From Macrotrachela quadricornifera (Eukaryota > Rotifera > Eurotatoria > Philodinida > Philodinidae): 64,000 nt of DNA. The stretch is taken from assembly GCA_022393335.1 (NCBI GenBank), contig JAJEKB010020583.1, forward strand, positions 401,214 to 465,213. Reading direction: 5' to 3'. This document shows, in pieces, positions 33,480 through 43,668 of this stretch. The translations under genes were made by a program, and so were the position numbers. The notes under the pieces were generated by a model that ran no database searches, was not told the DNA's origin, and saw only the letters and a list, made by a program, of their open reading frames with translations. Numbering within the stretch: the stretch's first letter is position 1; every line of letters starts with the position of its first letter.

Positions 33480-34765
33480 ATTTATATATATCTTGAGAGA
33501 GTGAAAGTGAACAAAGTTATATCTTGAATAGTTAAGAATTACAGGATTACATTTAGAGTTCTTCCTTCTAATTCCTCTTTGACAGTTTTCAATGCAACTA
33601 TTAGTAGCAAATACTTGTTTACACGTTCCATCATCATGAAAACATTTCGGGACAGACAGTTTTGTTCCATTACTTGCAACAGAAATACACCATACTTTGC
33701 CACATTCTTTGCATATTCCCGGTCATCCGTATAGATCACCATGGTTTGATGTCTTAAATTCGGTTGGTCCTACATAACCTACTCGATCGTTTAATTTCGT
33801 CAATGCCAAAAATTTCGGCAATTTGGTTTTCGCTTCGTTGTTCAATTTGATCATTCTGTTGACTATAAGAAAGAAAAAAAAGAATAAGTATTAAAAACAT
33901 TTTCTGAATTAAAATAAACCATACCGCTAGATATACTTATTTGTTAGCGATTCTTCTTTAGTCACAGTACGACCGTCCTCCAGGGAAACCATGGTTGTAG
34001 CCCTAGTTTCGGCTCCTTTTTGAGTTATAAAAGAAATGAGAAATATACAATCAATTATATACTGAGAATATCATACCAATTTCTCTACCATGTGTCGTCG
34101 TGCTACCATCGTCTTTTTTGATTTTTTTAGTTAGTGTTAGGGATGTTTTTCGGCCTATAAAAGAAATGAGAAATATACAATCAATTATATACTGAGAATA
34201 TCATACCTCCTTCTTTACCAGTTGTCGTCGTGCGACCGTCTATTTCGAATTCTTTCGATTTTGTTACGGCGCCTTTTTGAGCTATAAAAGAAAAATGAGA
34301 AATATACAATCAATTATCTATCGGCGCTACCGTACTAGCTAAGTGGCGGTGAGTAACTGTCGTATTATTAGGCAACTTGACTTCTTGTGACATATAGTCA
34401 TTAAGACGGCGACCTAATGAAAAATTAATAATAATTATCTAAATTTCAGAGGACAAGCTCTCGTATTATCAAACAGTGCAATATAGAAATTTGTATGTTT
34501 GATGTTACTCACCATTTTCACGCATTTCTTCTTTGGAAGTTTTATCCAGTCGACTCACGAAGTTGAAGCCACACTTCCCTTTCGGTCCAAGTAACATAGA
34601 ACATAATGTTTCCATTTGGATTAGTTCAGGAACGGACTAGAAACAAAGTTTAAAGACTTTTATCGAGATTTTTTTAATGAACTTACACGTAAGTCGCTAT
34701 GTGACATCAATGGTGTAATCTTCACCATTTGTTTGATTTCCTCTGGATCACGACCTTCTTTGAAT
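33480..34765 (-). pseudogene. Unrecognised multi-exon gene with tandemly duplicated exons, 5' truncated
   Basis: Reading the minus strand, exons join in phase: 34765-34687 (FKEGRDPEEIKQMVK), 34636-34513 (ELIQMETLCSMLLGPKGKCG), 34413-34336, 34281-34207, 34154-34077, then 34024 downward. The third to sixth are 75-78 nt repeats, each encoding about 25 residues around a DGxTTT motif (for example EIDGRTTTTGKEG, DDGSTTTHGRE, EDGRTVTKEE). The last part encodes a Cys-rich tail (CKECGKVWCISV, CFHDDGTCKQVF, CIENCQ), but a TGA near 33727 interrupts its frame and the junction before it is unclear. The 5' side ends at a Tc1-like insertion (34818). The acceptor before the exon at 34024 reads TATAA instead of TATAG. 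Probably a dying gene. Family unknown. Confidence 0.55.
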
Positions 34766-34971
34766 CTAAGAAAGTTTATCAGCTTTAAAACTGAATCTAT
34801 ACAGAAAAAAAGAATTACAGGTGTTTGCAAAAAAACTTGGACAAAAAAATTTTTTTTTAATATGTTTTTTCCACCTTTAAAAGTAGTTAACCAACTCATT
34901 TTTTTAGGGTTGAATTATCGATAGATATACTATATATTTATCATATATAAGTACTGTTTCTTTTCTTTTAA

Positions 34972-35914
34972 ATACACAAGTAACGCTCGTCTGAAGACTC
35001 GCTCTTCTCTTTCTCGTAGAAATCGTGTTTCTAAATTACCGTCAAGCTATTCATTTATAAAATTTTAAAAATCGAAGTCAGATTCAAGTTCCTGGACATT
35101 AACAGCCGTTGACCAAACTTCATAAAAAAACAAATGCTTTTTGTTAAAAAATTGTTGTTTGTTTAAAAAATTGATCGTCAAAAAAATCTTAAAAAACTAA
35201 CATCAGATTCGGATTCCTCGACCCCGATTACCCTTCCGTCAACCCATATAAAAAATCTTTTTTTGCAGAAAAAGTGTTTCTTTGTGTAAAAAATGATCCT
35301 CAAAAAAATTTTAAAAAACTAACATCAGATTCGAATTCCTGGACCCCGATTACCATTTGGTTAAGTTGTATAGAAAATATTAGTAAAATGTTCTTTTGAC
35401 CTTGTGCGGACATACAAGCAAGCAATCAAGCAAGCAGACAATTTATATTTGCAAGACTCTTCTCTACGCGAAAGAGAATAATAATCCGCAATGCTGTTCA
35501 TCACCCACCACGATGAAATCATCATTTCGTGAAAAAACACCTATTTTCCATGANNNNNNNNNNATGAAAAATACCAAACCTCACCAATTCCTAACATCAA
35601 TTGATCAATGTTGATACCATAACAATCAGCAATGGTGTTCATCACACACCACGATGAAATCATCATTTCGTGAAAAAACACCTATTTTCAATGAAAAATA
35701 CGAAACCTCACCAATTCCTAACATCAATTGATCAACGCTGATACCACATGATCACCAAACAGACTTCAGATTCGAACTCTCTGCATCGAAATACCTCTAG
35801 AAATGCCTTTTTCGAAAAATCGGTTTTTGATGTTTTTTTGACCCTGCGGACATACAATCAATCAATCAAGCAAACAATTTATGTTTCTAAGACTCTTCTC
35901 TACGAGAAAGAGAA
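34972..35914. repeat. Repeat family A copies 2 and 3 flanking a two-unit tandem duplication
   Basis: 34972-35481 repeats the sequence of 287-741, including CTCTTTCTCGTAGAAAT and the inverted TCTACGCGAAAGAGAA end. 35745-35914 is a shorter copy ending TCTACGAGAAAGAGAA. Between them a unit of about 130 bp (aatgntgttcatcac, cacgatgaaatcatcatttc, cctaacatcaattgatcaa) occurs twice, at about 35489-35622 and 35627-35745. Ten Ns at 35554-35563 mark a gap in the first unit. Confidence 0.65.
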
Positions 35915-36009
35915 TAAACATCAAATCATGAAACAATCTAGTCAATTAAAAAATCATCATATCGCAATTTTGTATTGATGGAACAAAGGTATACGATCTG
36001 GTCGTGCTA

Positions 36010-37110
36010 TTCATCGTGAAATAAATATTCCAGTGAGCACTATCTGTTACAATATTAATAAATTAAAACAAACAGGTTCACTTAAACATTGAGGTGGAAA
36101 TGGTCGATCACGTGCACTAACGAGGGAACCTCTCCAAGTGATACCCTCCGTTTGGGCTCATATCTTGCCTACAGGTAGGACTCATAGCGCAGATAAAAGC
36201 CCTAAAAGCGTTCGTCCCCAAAGCCTGTTGTTGTTGAGATATTGCGTTATTAAGGTATTGGAATAATTGACTGCCGTGGTCCCCTTCAGGGAGATGGAAA
36301 AAACTCATTTTCGAGTTTCGACTTGAAACTTTGTACAGAAAGAAGTCTTAATGAGAATGGTTTAATGTAAAAATTTTAGCTTTGCTGAATGTTCCTAATC
36401 GCAAATAAGAACACCAAAAGTTGCCACAACGAAGGACACAAATTTACCATAACCATATCTTAAGATAGGGACAAGTAATAGGTCTGAAACTTTCACAATA
36501 AAACAGTCTCATTAGGACCTCTTTCTGTATAAAGTTTCAAGTCGAAATTCGAAAATGAGTTTTTTCGATCTCCCTGATGGGGACCACGGCAGTCAATTAT
36601 TCCAATACCTTAATAACGCAATATCTCTACAACAGCAGGCTTTGGGGACGAACCCTTTTAGAGCTCTTATCTATGCTATGAGTCCTACCTGTAGGCAAGA
36701 TATGAGCCCAAACGGAGGGTATCACTTGGAGAGGTTCCCTCGTAAGTAGAAAAGAAAAAAAAATCTATTGGTCAATATATTCGACAAAATAATGAAATAA
36801 CTCTTAATGAATTAAAGAAAAATTTATCCAGAACACATCATAAATTAGTCTTTTCATCAATGATAAGCCTTCATCTTCATGATTATGGTTATAAGAACGT
36901 TTTACCAAAAAGTACTCATATATTAACATTCGATGGTAAAAAACAACGTGTACAATGGGCTAAACAACATAAAAATGATGATTTTCTACGTACAGTTTTT
37001 ACAGATGAAGCATCGTTTCAACTTTTCTATAATACTGTTCGTCGTTGGACGAAACGTCCAAATGATGAACTAAAATGCGCACCTAAAATTCGTCAAAAGG
37101 TTCATATCTG
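36010..37110 (+). pseudogene. Tc1/mariner-type transposase, split by a MITE and with stops
   Basis: The 5' piece (about 36010-36120) encodes a helix-turn-helix: GRAIHREINIPVSTICYNIN and LKQTGSLKH, then a TGA. After the insertion the gene resumes near 36755 (IGQYIRQNNEITLNELKKNL, TFDGKKQRVQWAKQHKNDDF, TVFTDEASFQLFY). The first catalytic Asp lies in FTDEASF, as in Tc1-like enzymes. A TGA follows KVHI at 37109, and beyond it the frame contains many stops (GAMSMNSVLI is still readable). Inactive. Confidence 0.8.
36121..36742. mobile_element. PIF/Harbinger-like fold-back MITE, copy 2
   Basis: The ends CGAGGGAACCTCTCCAAGTG are inverted copies with arms of about 250 bp. TAA at 36118-36120 and 36743-36745 is the 3-bp duplication. 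Both arms contain the GACGAAC and CCTGTTGTTG/CAACAGCAGG blocks shared with the element at 20574. The 63-64 codon frames in the two arms are mirror images and not genes. It lies inside the Tc1-like transposase. Confidence 0.82.
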
Positions 37111-37649
37111 AGGTGCTATGAGTATGAATAGTGTTTTAATCTGTCATACATTCAGATCTAACCTTGATGGTAGTTATTATATCCATATACTGGAAAATTT
37201 TCTTTGACCTACTGTTAGACGTAAGCAATTATAGAAAATAATGTAGTCATGGAAGTAATATTTGTAAATAATTCATCAATGATAATATACCACGATTGTT
37301 AGACTGACCATCTAACAGTCCTGATGTTAATCCAATCGAGAATATGTGGTCGATAATAAAACGCAAAGTGGGAAAATGAAAACCTAAAAATATTGATGAA
37401 CTTGAACTTTTTTTAACTGAAGAATTTTATAATATTGAAACTAATATAGCCAAAAATTGTATGTAGTCGATGGAAAATAGAGGTTTGTCTCTTATTTCTT
37501 CTAAAGGTGAACGAATAAAATATTGAAATATGGTGTTTAGTAGTACTCATCATAGGTTATTAAGTGCTATACAAAACCTTCGAACAGAGTGTATACGTAA
37601 ATAAATACTACTTTAAAAAGGTGTCTAAGTTTTTTTGCAAAAACCTGTA

Positions 37650-37735
37650 TATTATTGAAAGTTAGATGTAATTTTGAGGTTAAAAAATAAAAATTAAATT
37701 AAAAAAAAAACGCAAAAAATTTCGTGCCAACCCCA
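37650..37735 (+). mobile_element. mariner 3' end fragment
   Basis: The text gaaagttagatgtaatttt through tttcgtgccaaccccaata matches the right end of the mariner element at 13930-14002. The matching left end is missing nearby. The Tc1-like element abuts it directly, so it may have inserted into this mariner copy, or the rest was lost. Confidence 0.7.
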
Positions 37736-38116
37736 ATATTTAAAGGACATTTATTTTGCCTGTATTGTTATGTTGCTTTTTACGTATTTACTTTCAAGTT
37801 GAATGGATCTTTTGAATACACAAGTATTTCTCCTTGACAGAAGAACGTAAAAAACGTCGTTGCATGCAGTCTGGTTGACTAAATATATCAATGATTAGTA
37901 TAATCGAAGCAACTGCTGAATGCATTAGGAAGTATGATATTTTTCGATTATTAGTAATACTTAAATGTCTTTATGCACACACTTCCTTTATACTATTCTT
38001 TAAATAAAGGATGATTTATTTATGTTAAAGAAGACATTCAAATAACGTATTGCTCTAGCTTCAGCTTCTGTTTCGAAGTATAATATAAGAAGTAAATAAC
38101 TGAAAAAGTTTGAAAG
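37736..38116. other. Short intergenic stretch before the UNC-93-like gene
   Basis: AT-rich. Probably contains the promoter of the downstream gene; no specific element recognised. Confidence 0.35.
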
Positions 38117-40635
38117 ATGGTCAACAACAAGAAAATTAGCCCAATTGAGAGTGATCTACCACCAAAAGCACGACGAAAAATGAATTTTATCATACTCTGT
38201 ATGACATTGCTTCTTGTGTATACATCGTTTAATGCAATTACCAATTTACAATCGAGTATTCATCAAGATAAGAAAGTTGGTTATTATTCATTAGCAATTA
38301 TATCTGGATGTACAGTCTTCTCATGTCTATTCTTTACAAATCCTCTGATCTTTTTATTCGGATATAAATGGACAATTGTATTTTCTCAACTAGGTTTTCT
38401 CTTCTATGTCGCTGCAAATATCTATCCAAAAGTATGGCTTATTTATCCAGGTAAATACTCGACAAATATCATATTTCTTCGTTATCTATTGTCTTTATCA
38501 AGCTTCCGTTGTGTGTGGTTTATTTAAAGCTGGTTTTTGGACAGCCCTTAGTGCTTATGTTAGTGATTTGAGTATTGGTAAAACGACTGGGCCTCTGGCA
38601 GATGCTGCCATTAATAAATATTTTGGAATCTTCTTTTCAACATTTCAGAGTGGTATGAGCAACGTTATAGAGTATTGGTCATATATGATGTTCTTTTGTA
38701 TATCTCTAGGTCAAATTTGGGGCAATTTAGTCACCTATATTGTCTTAAGAACTAGTAACAATAATTATAGCAATACAATAATGAGGACAGAAAATTCTAG
38801 TCAACTGCAATGTGGTGCTCATTTCTTAGAAAATGAACAGAAAGAAACAAATGAAACATCTACTGTCATAGCCAGTTCAACAGTGAGATTCATTCATTCT
38901 TTTCTTTTTATTTGAAAATATCAAATATAGGTCTATATTCTTCACGGGGTTTTTATTGGATTAATTATCATTTCAATCATTCTAGTTATTATAATGCTGG
39001 ATCAAAAACGTAAATGGAAAAGTATGTTGTTATAGAAAAAAAAATTACTTCGAAATTTTCATTGGTGGATTTTCTAGAAGCAACAATAAAAGACTTACTC
39101 ATTGATTCTCAATATTTTCTTGTTGAGACATTTAAACAAATGAAATCTATCAAACAACTACTTTTGCTACCTTTAGCATTTTGGATTGGAACATATTTAG
39201 ATTTTGTTTATGCAATTTTTACAAGTGTAAGCAAAGAAAACAATTTCTTCCAATAACCACTAATCGACACTTTTCTTTTAGAGTTTCATTACTTGTACCT
39301 ACGGATTAATTAATGTTGGTCAGTAAGATAAAATCCTAAACACTTTCCTATGAAATATTCCATTTCTTTCAAGGTTTAATCATGATCGCATATGGTATTG
39401 CTGCTTCTATATTCAGTGTCATTGTTGGTTGGCTTGAAAAATACAAAATTCGTATACCTTGTTACATATTAGCAGCCATTTTATGTTATGCATCATACAT
39501 CGTCATGCTTATATGGAAACCAATACCATCACAGATGTATGTTTTATTTATATTAGTCAGCATGCAAGGCATTGCTGGTGCTATATGGGATCCAATCGAA
39601 GCTGGTAAGTAAAAGTTTTTCTGTCATCTGTTTGGAATAATTCTTTTGATGTAGCATTATATGGAATTTTATTTGTTAATGAAAAAGAAGCCGCTTATTC
39701 GAATTTATGGTTAGGTCAAAATATTGGTTATCTCGTTGTTTATTTGTATGGACCATCGTTACGTGTTCAGACAACAATTATCTTACAATTAGTATATTTA
39801 ACAATAGCTTTACTACCCTAGTGAATGTACTGAGCTAAGGGTACCCAGTACTGAGAAATTTTCACCAGGGTACTCGATATGGGTACTTCGAAAAAGTCTC
39901 AGTAATTATACTGATGTAGGTACTGCACTAGATACCCATACCAGTATGTTTACTGAACAAGTACTTGTATGGGTACCCACACGTACAAATTTACTGAGAA
40001 AATTCCTACAGGGTACCCTAAATTTGTCTCGTTCTGTGTAGCAAACTGTTCATTCACCGTTTTCTTTTGCGCACACAGCTTAATATAAACAACTAGACAA
40101 AACGTAAGAAATTAATTTTTTTTCAATATTCTCTCTTGACTATTTACTAGTCGAGAACATGCCGATCTCAATAAAAAATTGAGAGAGGACTACCTTGAAG
40201 TAGTTTGATGGAGATCCAACCAACTTAGGTTCGGAGGTCATATTTCAAAATTGACCTGATTGAATTTTTAGAATTGGAAAAATTCATTTAAATCGAAAAA
40301 ATGTCATAAAATGCCTTAAAATAAAAAAATAAAAAATGGGGTCAGGGTGAGGTTCGATCATCGACCACCAACATACTGCAATTTTGGCGCCAGGGTACCC
40401 AAAAATACTGTGCAATAGTACTTATTTACTGAACACTTTTCAGCAGGGTACTTGACAAAGTACTTAAGTACCCTCAAGTTGTTGGGACATTCTTGTACCA
40501 GGGTACTTTTTTAGGTACCTTCATGTCAGTACATTCACTAGGGTAGGGTATTTTGCTGTGGAAATTCAACAGTATAGAAAACGTCTAATGGCTGTTCCAA
40601 TTGATAATCATGTTGAAGTTTCTACAATTTCTTAA
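38117..40635 (+). CDS. UNC-93-like membrane protein (seven exons), last exon interrupted by a transposon
   Basis: This is a UNC-93/MFS-related polytopic protein. Exons: 38117-38450, 38503-38882, 38931-39021, 39078-39226, 39282-39318, 39374-39604 and 39655 onward. Introns of 48-56 nt all obey GT..AG and every phase matches. Family landmarks include TSFNAITNLQSSIH, an Asn-Tyr-Pro motif (NIYPKVWLI), GLFKAGFWTALSAYV, a central loop, then KQLLLLPLAFWIGTYLDFVY and GAIWDPIEAG. UNC-93 proteins either regulate K+ channels or act as trafficking chaperones; the role here is unknown. In exon 7 a 728-bp element (39816-40543) has entered after TTACTA. It gives CCC TAG, so the protein now ends two codons later. 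The original tail (YFAVEIQQYRKRLMAVP to TAA 40635) continues in frame beyond the element. Confidence 0.85.
39816..40543. mobile_element. TA-flanked MITE inserted in the UNC-93-like coding exon
   Basis: The ends CCCTAGTGAATGTACTGA are inverted copies and are flanked by TA (39814-39815 and 40544-40545), the signature of Tc1/mariner-type insertion. Both arms carry many GGGTACC, AGTACTG and CAGGGTAC motifs. The centre (40020-40390) is unrelated sequence. No transposase. Removing the element and one TA restores a continuous frame across the insertion point. Confidence 0.85.
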
Positions 40636-40674
40636 TTAAACTATCTTAACTATGAAGAAAATTATGCTTGTATT

Positions 40675-41310
40675 TTATTTAAAAAAATAGAATAAGATTC
40701 GCAATCATTATTCATATCATCAGAACATTGGTTATCTTCCATAATGAGTCTATTTTCTCAAAGAATATATTCGATAAATTCATTAATATTAGAATAATAA
40801 TCTGATGGTATAGGTATTTCAATATCATTTCGATGTCCTGTTAATTGTTTCATATATGATTTCTATTTAAATAAACTTCCACTAGTACTTGCTCGAGCTG
40901 TCCACGTAACTATCTACCATCGTGAGGAAAATCGATATATGCAGTTAGACAAAACCTATATAGGCATGTTGTAGAGCAACATCGATAATGTGGGAAAGTG
41001 CATTTTTTAACTGTACGGGTGTATCTGCCTTTAAAAAAATTTTGTTGATAAGAGATGCGCTCGTAGGACTACTGATAACCAGAAAATGTGTTTTAGTGAT
41101 GATCTGATTTTTTTTACTAGGAGATATTATTATTTCTAAAGTTTATTATGTGATGCACATACAACTTACATAAACGCTTCATTTGTGTAATAAAATCTGG
41201 ACTCCATCATTTCTCGAAAAAGATATTTATTTTGATAAACTAGTGCATTTCGCAGTGTGATTCTGTCACGAAACCTTTTTCGAATTGTAGGACCATATTA
41301 TGATATACTT
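40675..41310 (-). pseudogene. Degraded multi-exon gene, family not recognised
   Basis: Minus-strand coding-like pieces join by a 53-nt intron (41117-41169, GTAAGT..CCTAG, phases match). Exon a (about 41300-41170) reads RKRFRDRITLRNALVYQNKY. Exon b (41116 to about 40965) reads THFLVISSPTSASLINKIF and ADTPVQLKNALSHIIDVALQ. A third piece reads WTARASTSGSLFK, then after TAG KSYMKQLTGHRNDIEIPIPS, then after TGA ENRLIMEDNQCSDDMNNDCE. The in-frame stops and the lack of a good donor after exon b suggest a relic. It lies just 3' of the UNC-93-like gene, tail to tail. Confidence 0.45.
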
Positions 41311-43664
41311 TAATTATGTTCTTTTCTACGTGTAGCTAGTCATGGGTACTATAACTTCTACATACAAAAGTTTTTTGTTACATTGACAGTTTCGCTAAAC
41401 TTTTCAATTTTTGGCGTGGCACTGAAAATACATTATCATTTTTAGTGGCTCCGTCACAGGCAGAATTTTCAATTTTAAGTTTGTAAAAGTAGAACAAAAT
41501 CTGATGAAACTTTTGTGATATGTAGAGCAGATTAGCTTGTATATCTTATCGGAGTAATCTACTTTAACTGGCTGGAATGTGCTGAGATATTCAAGAGAGA
41601 AGGAGAAAAAACGTGATTCCGTCACGCTTGGACAGGTTGTGCTGCAAAAGCATTCAATTGATAGACAAATTAATGAAATTCCATGGAAGGATCTAAGAAA
41701 TGATTCCATTCACGAATGATAATAGTATTATTTCAATCATGAAGTTGGGTGTTATTCATAGTCTCCACTTCCTTCTCTTGCACATCTTGACACATAATCG
41801 CTTCTAATAAATCAAGAAAAACTCGTATACTAAATAAGATCAGATTCAATGCTTCACATTCATTTGTTACTTTTAAACAATGAAATTAAGCATAACAATA
41901 CGCAATCATTTTCATATTTGCTTGTTTTTCAATAGAATCAAATTCAATGGGATAGGTAGCTTGTAATCTGTTCAACTCTTAGTGGTAAAATTGAAATAAT
42001 GTTTGACAATCCAAACGATTGTCATATTTTTGCACTTCGATATTAAAATAATAGAATATGAAAACATTTTTATTCTATTCATTAAAACTATACATTTCAT
42101 CAAACATAGTTTTATTACTAATAAGATTGAATATGATGTTGGATTGAGAAGAGCATTCATAGTTTTGTTCTTACTTTATTAATCGACAAACATTAAAAGA
42201 GAAAAGACAAATTATTCTTATTTTATGTAAATCTAAACATATAAACTTGATTCAGTAGAAAATTTTTATGAGACGAAATATATTTTATATCTATCAAAAT
42301 AAATCTTCAAAGCTAAATAAAATAATCATCATCGTATACTAATCCACTAATCTTGATCAACGAAAGTCAATGTTAAACTATAACAGAGATGAAATATGTT
42401 ACCAAAGAATCTCAATTTAATTAAACTAAAGGAGGGGAGACAGTTTGTCCACGAAACGGCCCTAAATGATTATCCTTACTGATAACATTCGTATATTAGG
42501 TTATACGTTTTTTTCAGCAAGATTACACCATTCTCGACTCACATTCACCATTTTCCATGACACTTGAGAATATATCGCACGAATAGAGGTATAAGCCGAG
42601 CGGCTTAATCGCCGCCGCCGATCAACTTATTAAATTTCCCTTCTATTCTCAATAATTTAATAGATAAGTGTGCATTTCTACTCGATCAAGTTCAAAATAG
42701 AACAAGAAGATTATTTTGTTATGGTACGATTACAAGATTAGAGAACAATCATGTGTCTGTAGTATGTACAACTCTGAATACCTAGATATGGTTCATACCT
42801 TCGTATAGGTCTTCGTTTTATCAATAAATTTTCGCATAAGAAATGTAAACTGTCGATGAAATTTTCGCGAGTCTCTTTACAAAGTTTGAAAAAAAACTCC
42901 GTGAAAAATTAGTTCAAAAAGATACACTAATTTTGATAGTGTGTGCTCATCCAGTCGCTGCTGCAGATGAATATTATCTGAAGTTAGATATTAGTTGCTA
43001 TCATACACTTCGACTTTGACACCCATCAATCAACACATTTCCTTATCTAAAATATCTTGTTCGTGTTGCTCTCTGATTTCTGGCTATTTCTGCGCTTAGT
43101 TAACAAGTATTTTCAACAACAGATTCAGTTTTGAACCCAAAAAGAGCACTGATATCTCGAAAAAATGTTGCAACATCCGAATGATGCATAATAAGCATAA
43201 TTTGTTAAAGAAAACATCAAATTTTCTTCTGTTGTCTATAAAAACCTTTTCCTTACTTCACCTACATCTAAAAGAATGTATCATTTCTAACTTAATCTTA
43301 TCGCTAATCCTAAGATCACTTCTATATGTCGTAAGTGTCGTAGACATAAAGTAAAGCTATAAAATGCAGTACTATGATGTAGCTTTTTTGAAGATATCAG
43401 TACTCAGATATTGAAATAACCTAAATTTCTTAATCTACGAAAAATATTATAATAATATGAATAATGATAGGTCTTTCATTTAATATATTGATAAAGTAGA
43501 GTGAAATATAGTGGTTATACTAGTTTTATATGAATAAAAATAAATAGATAAATTTTATTTTATTTTTATTTTTATTTTGTAATGTATAAGTTAACTAGAG
43601 CTTTCGACATGTCAAATGTCATCATCAGTAAAGAAAAGAAAAGAAAAACAAAGATAAATTCATC
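41311..43664. other. Intergenic region, no supported gene
   Basis: A 101-codon minus-strand frame at 41404-41709 has a Ser/Phe/Cys-rich sequence without domains. A short GC-rich patch near 42595-42625 (aagccgagcggctt, then gccgccgccg) forms a small hairpin. TTTTATT microsatellite near 43550-43580. Nothing else found. Confidence 0.4.
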
Positions 43665-43668
43665 TTAA

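Larger units (their letters stand above)
34818..37647 (+). mobile_element. Tc1-like transposon, interrupted by later insertions
   Basis: Left end CAGGTGTTTGCAAAAAAACT and inverse right end CAGGTTTTTGCAAAAAAACT match over about 28 bp and are flanked by TA (34816-34817 and 37648-37649). The 2830-bp span is longer than usual because it contains repeat family A copies (34972-35914) and a Harbinger-like MITE (36121-36742). Its transposase gene is split by the MITE. Confidence 0.82.

Noticed and set aside
36117..36749. Pair of 63-64 codon frames on opposite strands with nearly the same peptide
   Set aside because: They are the two arms of the Harbinger-like palindrome read in opposite directions, not a duplicated gene.
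39001..39080. Apparent frameshift in the UNC-93-like gene near a poly-A run
   Set aside because: A 56-nt intron (39022-39077, GTATGT..TTCTAG) restores the frame exactly, so no frameshift is needed.
40340..40380. tRNA-like text (ggttcgatcatcgaccacca)
   Set aside because: It resembles a T-arm plus CCA, but no acceptor, D or anticodon arm can be folded around it; it is inside the MITE at 39816-40543.
41404..41709. 101-codon minus-strand frame
   Set aside because: No start context, domain or splice partner; Ser/Phe-rich text typical of chance frames here.
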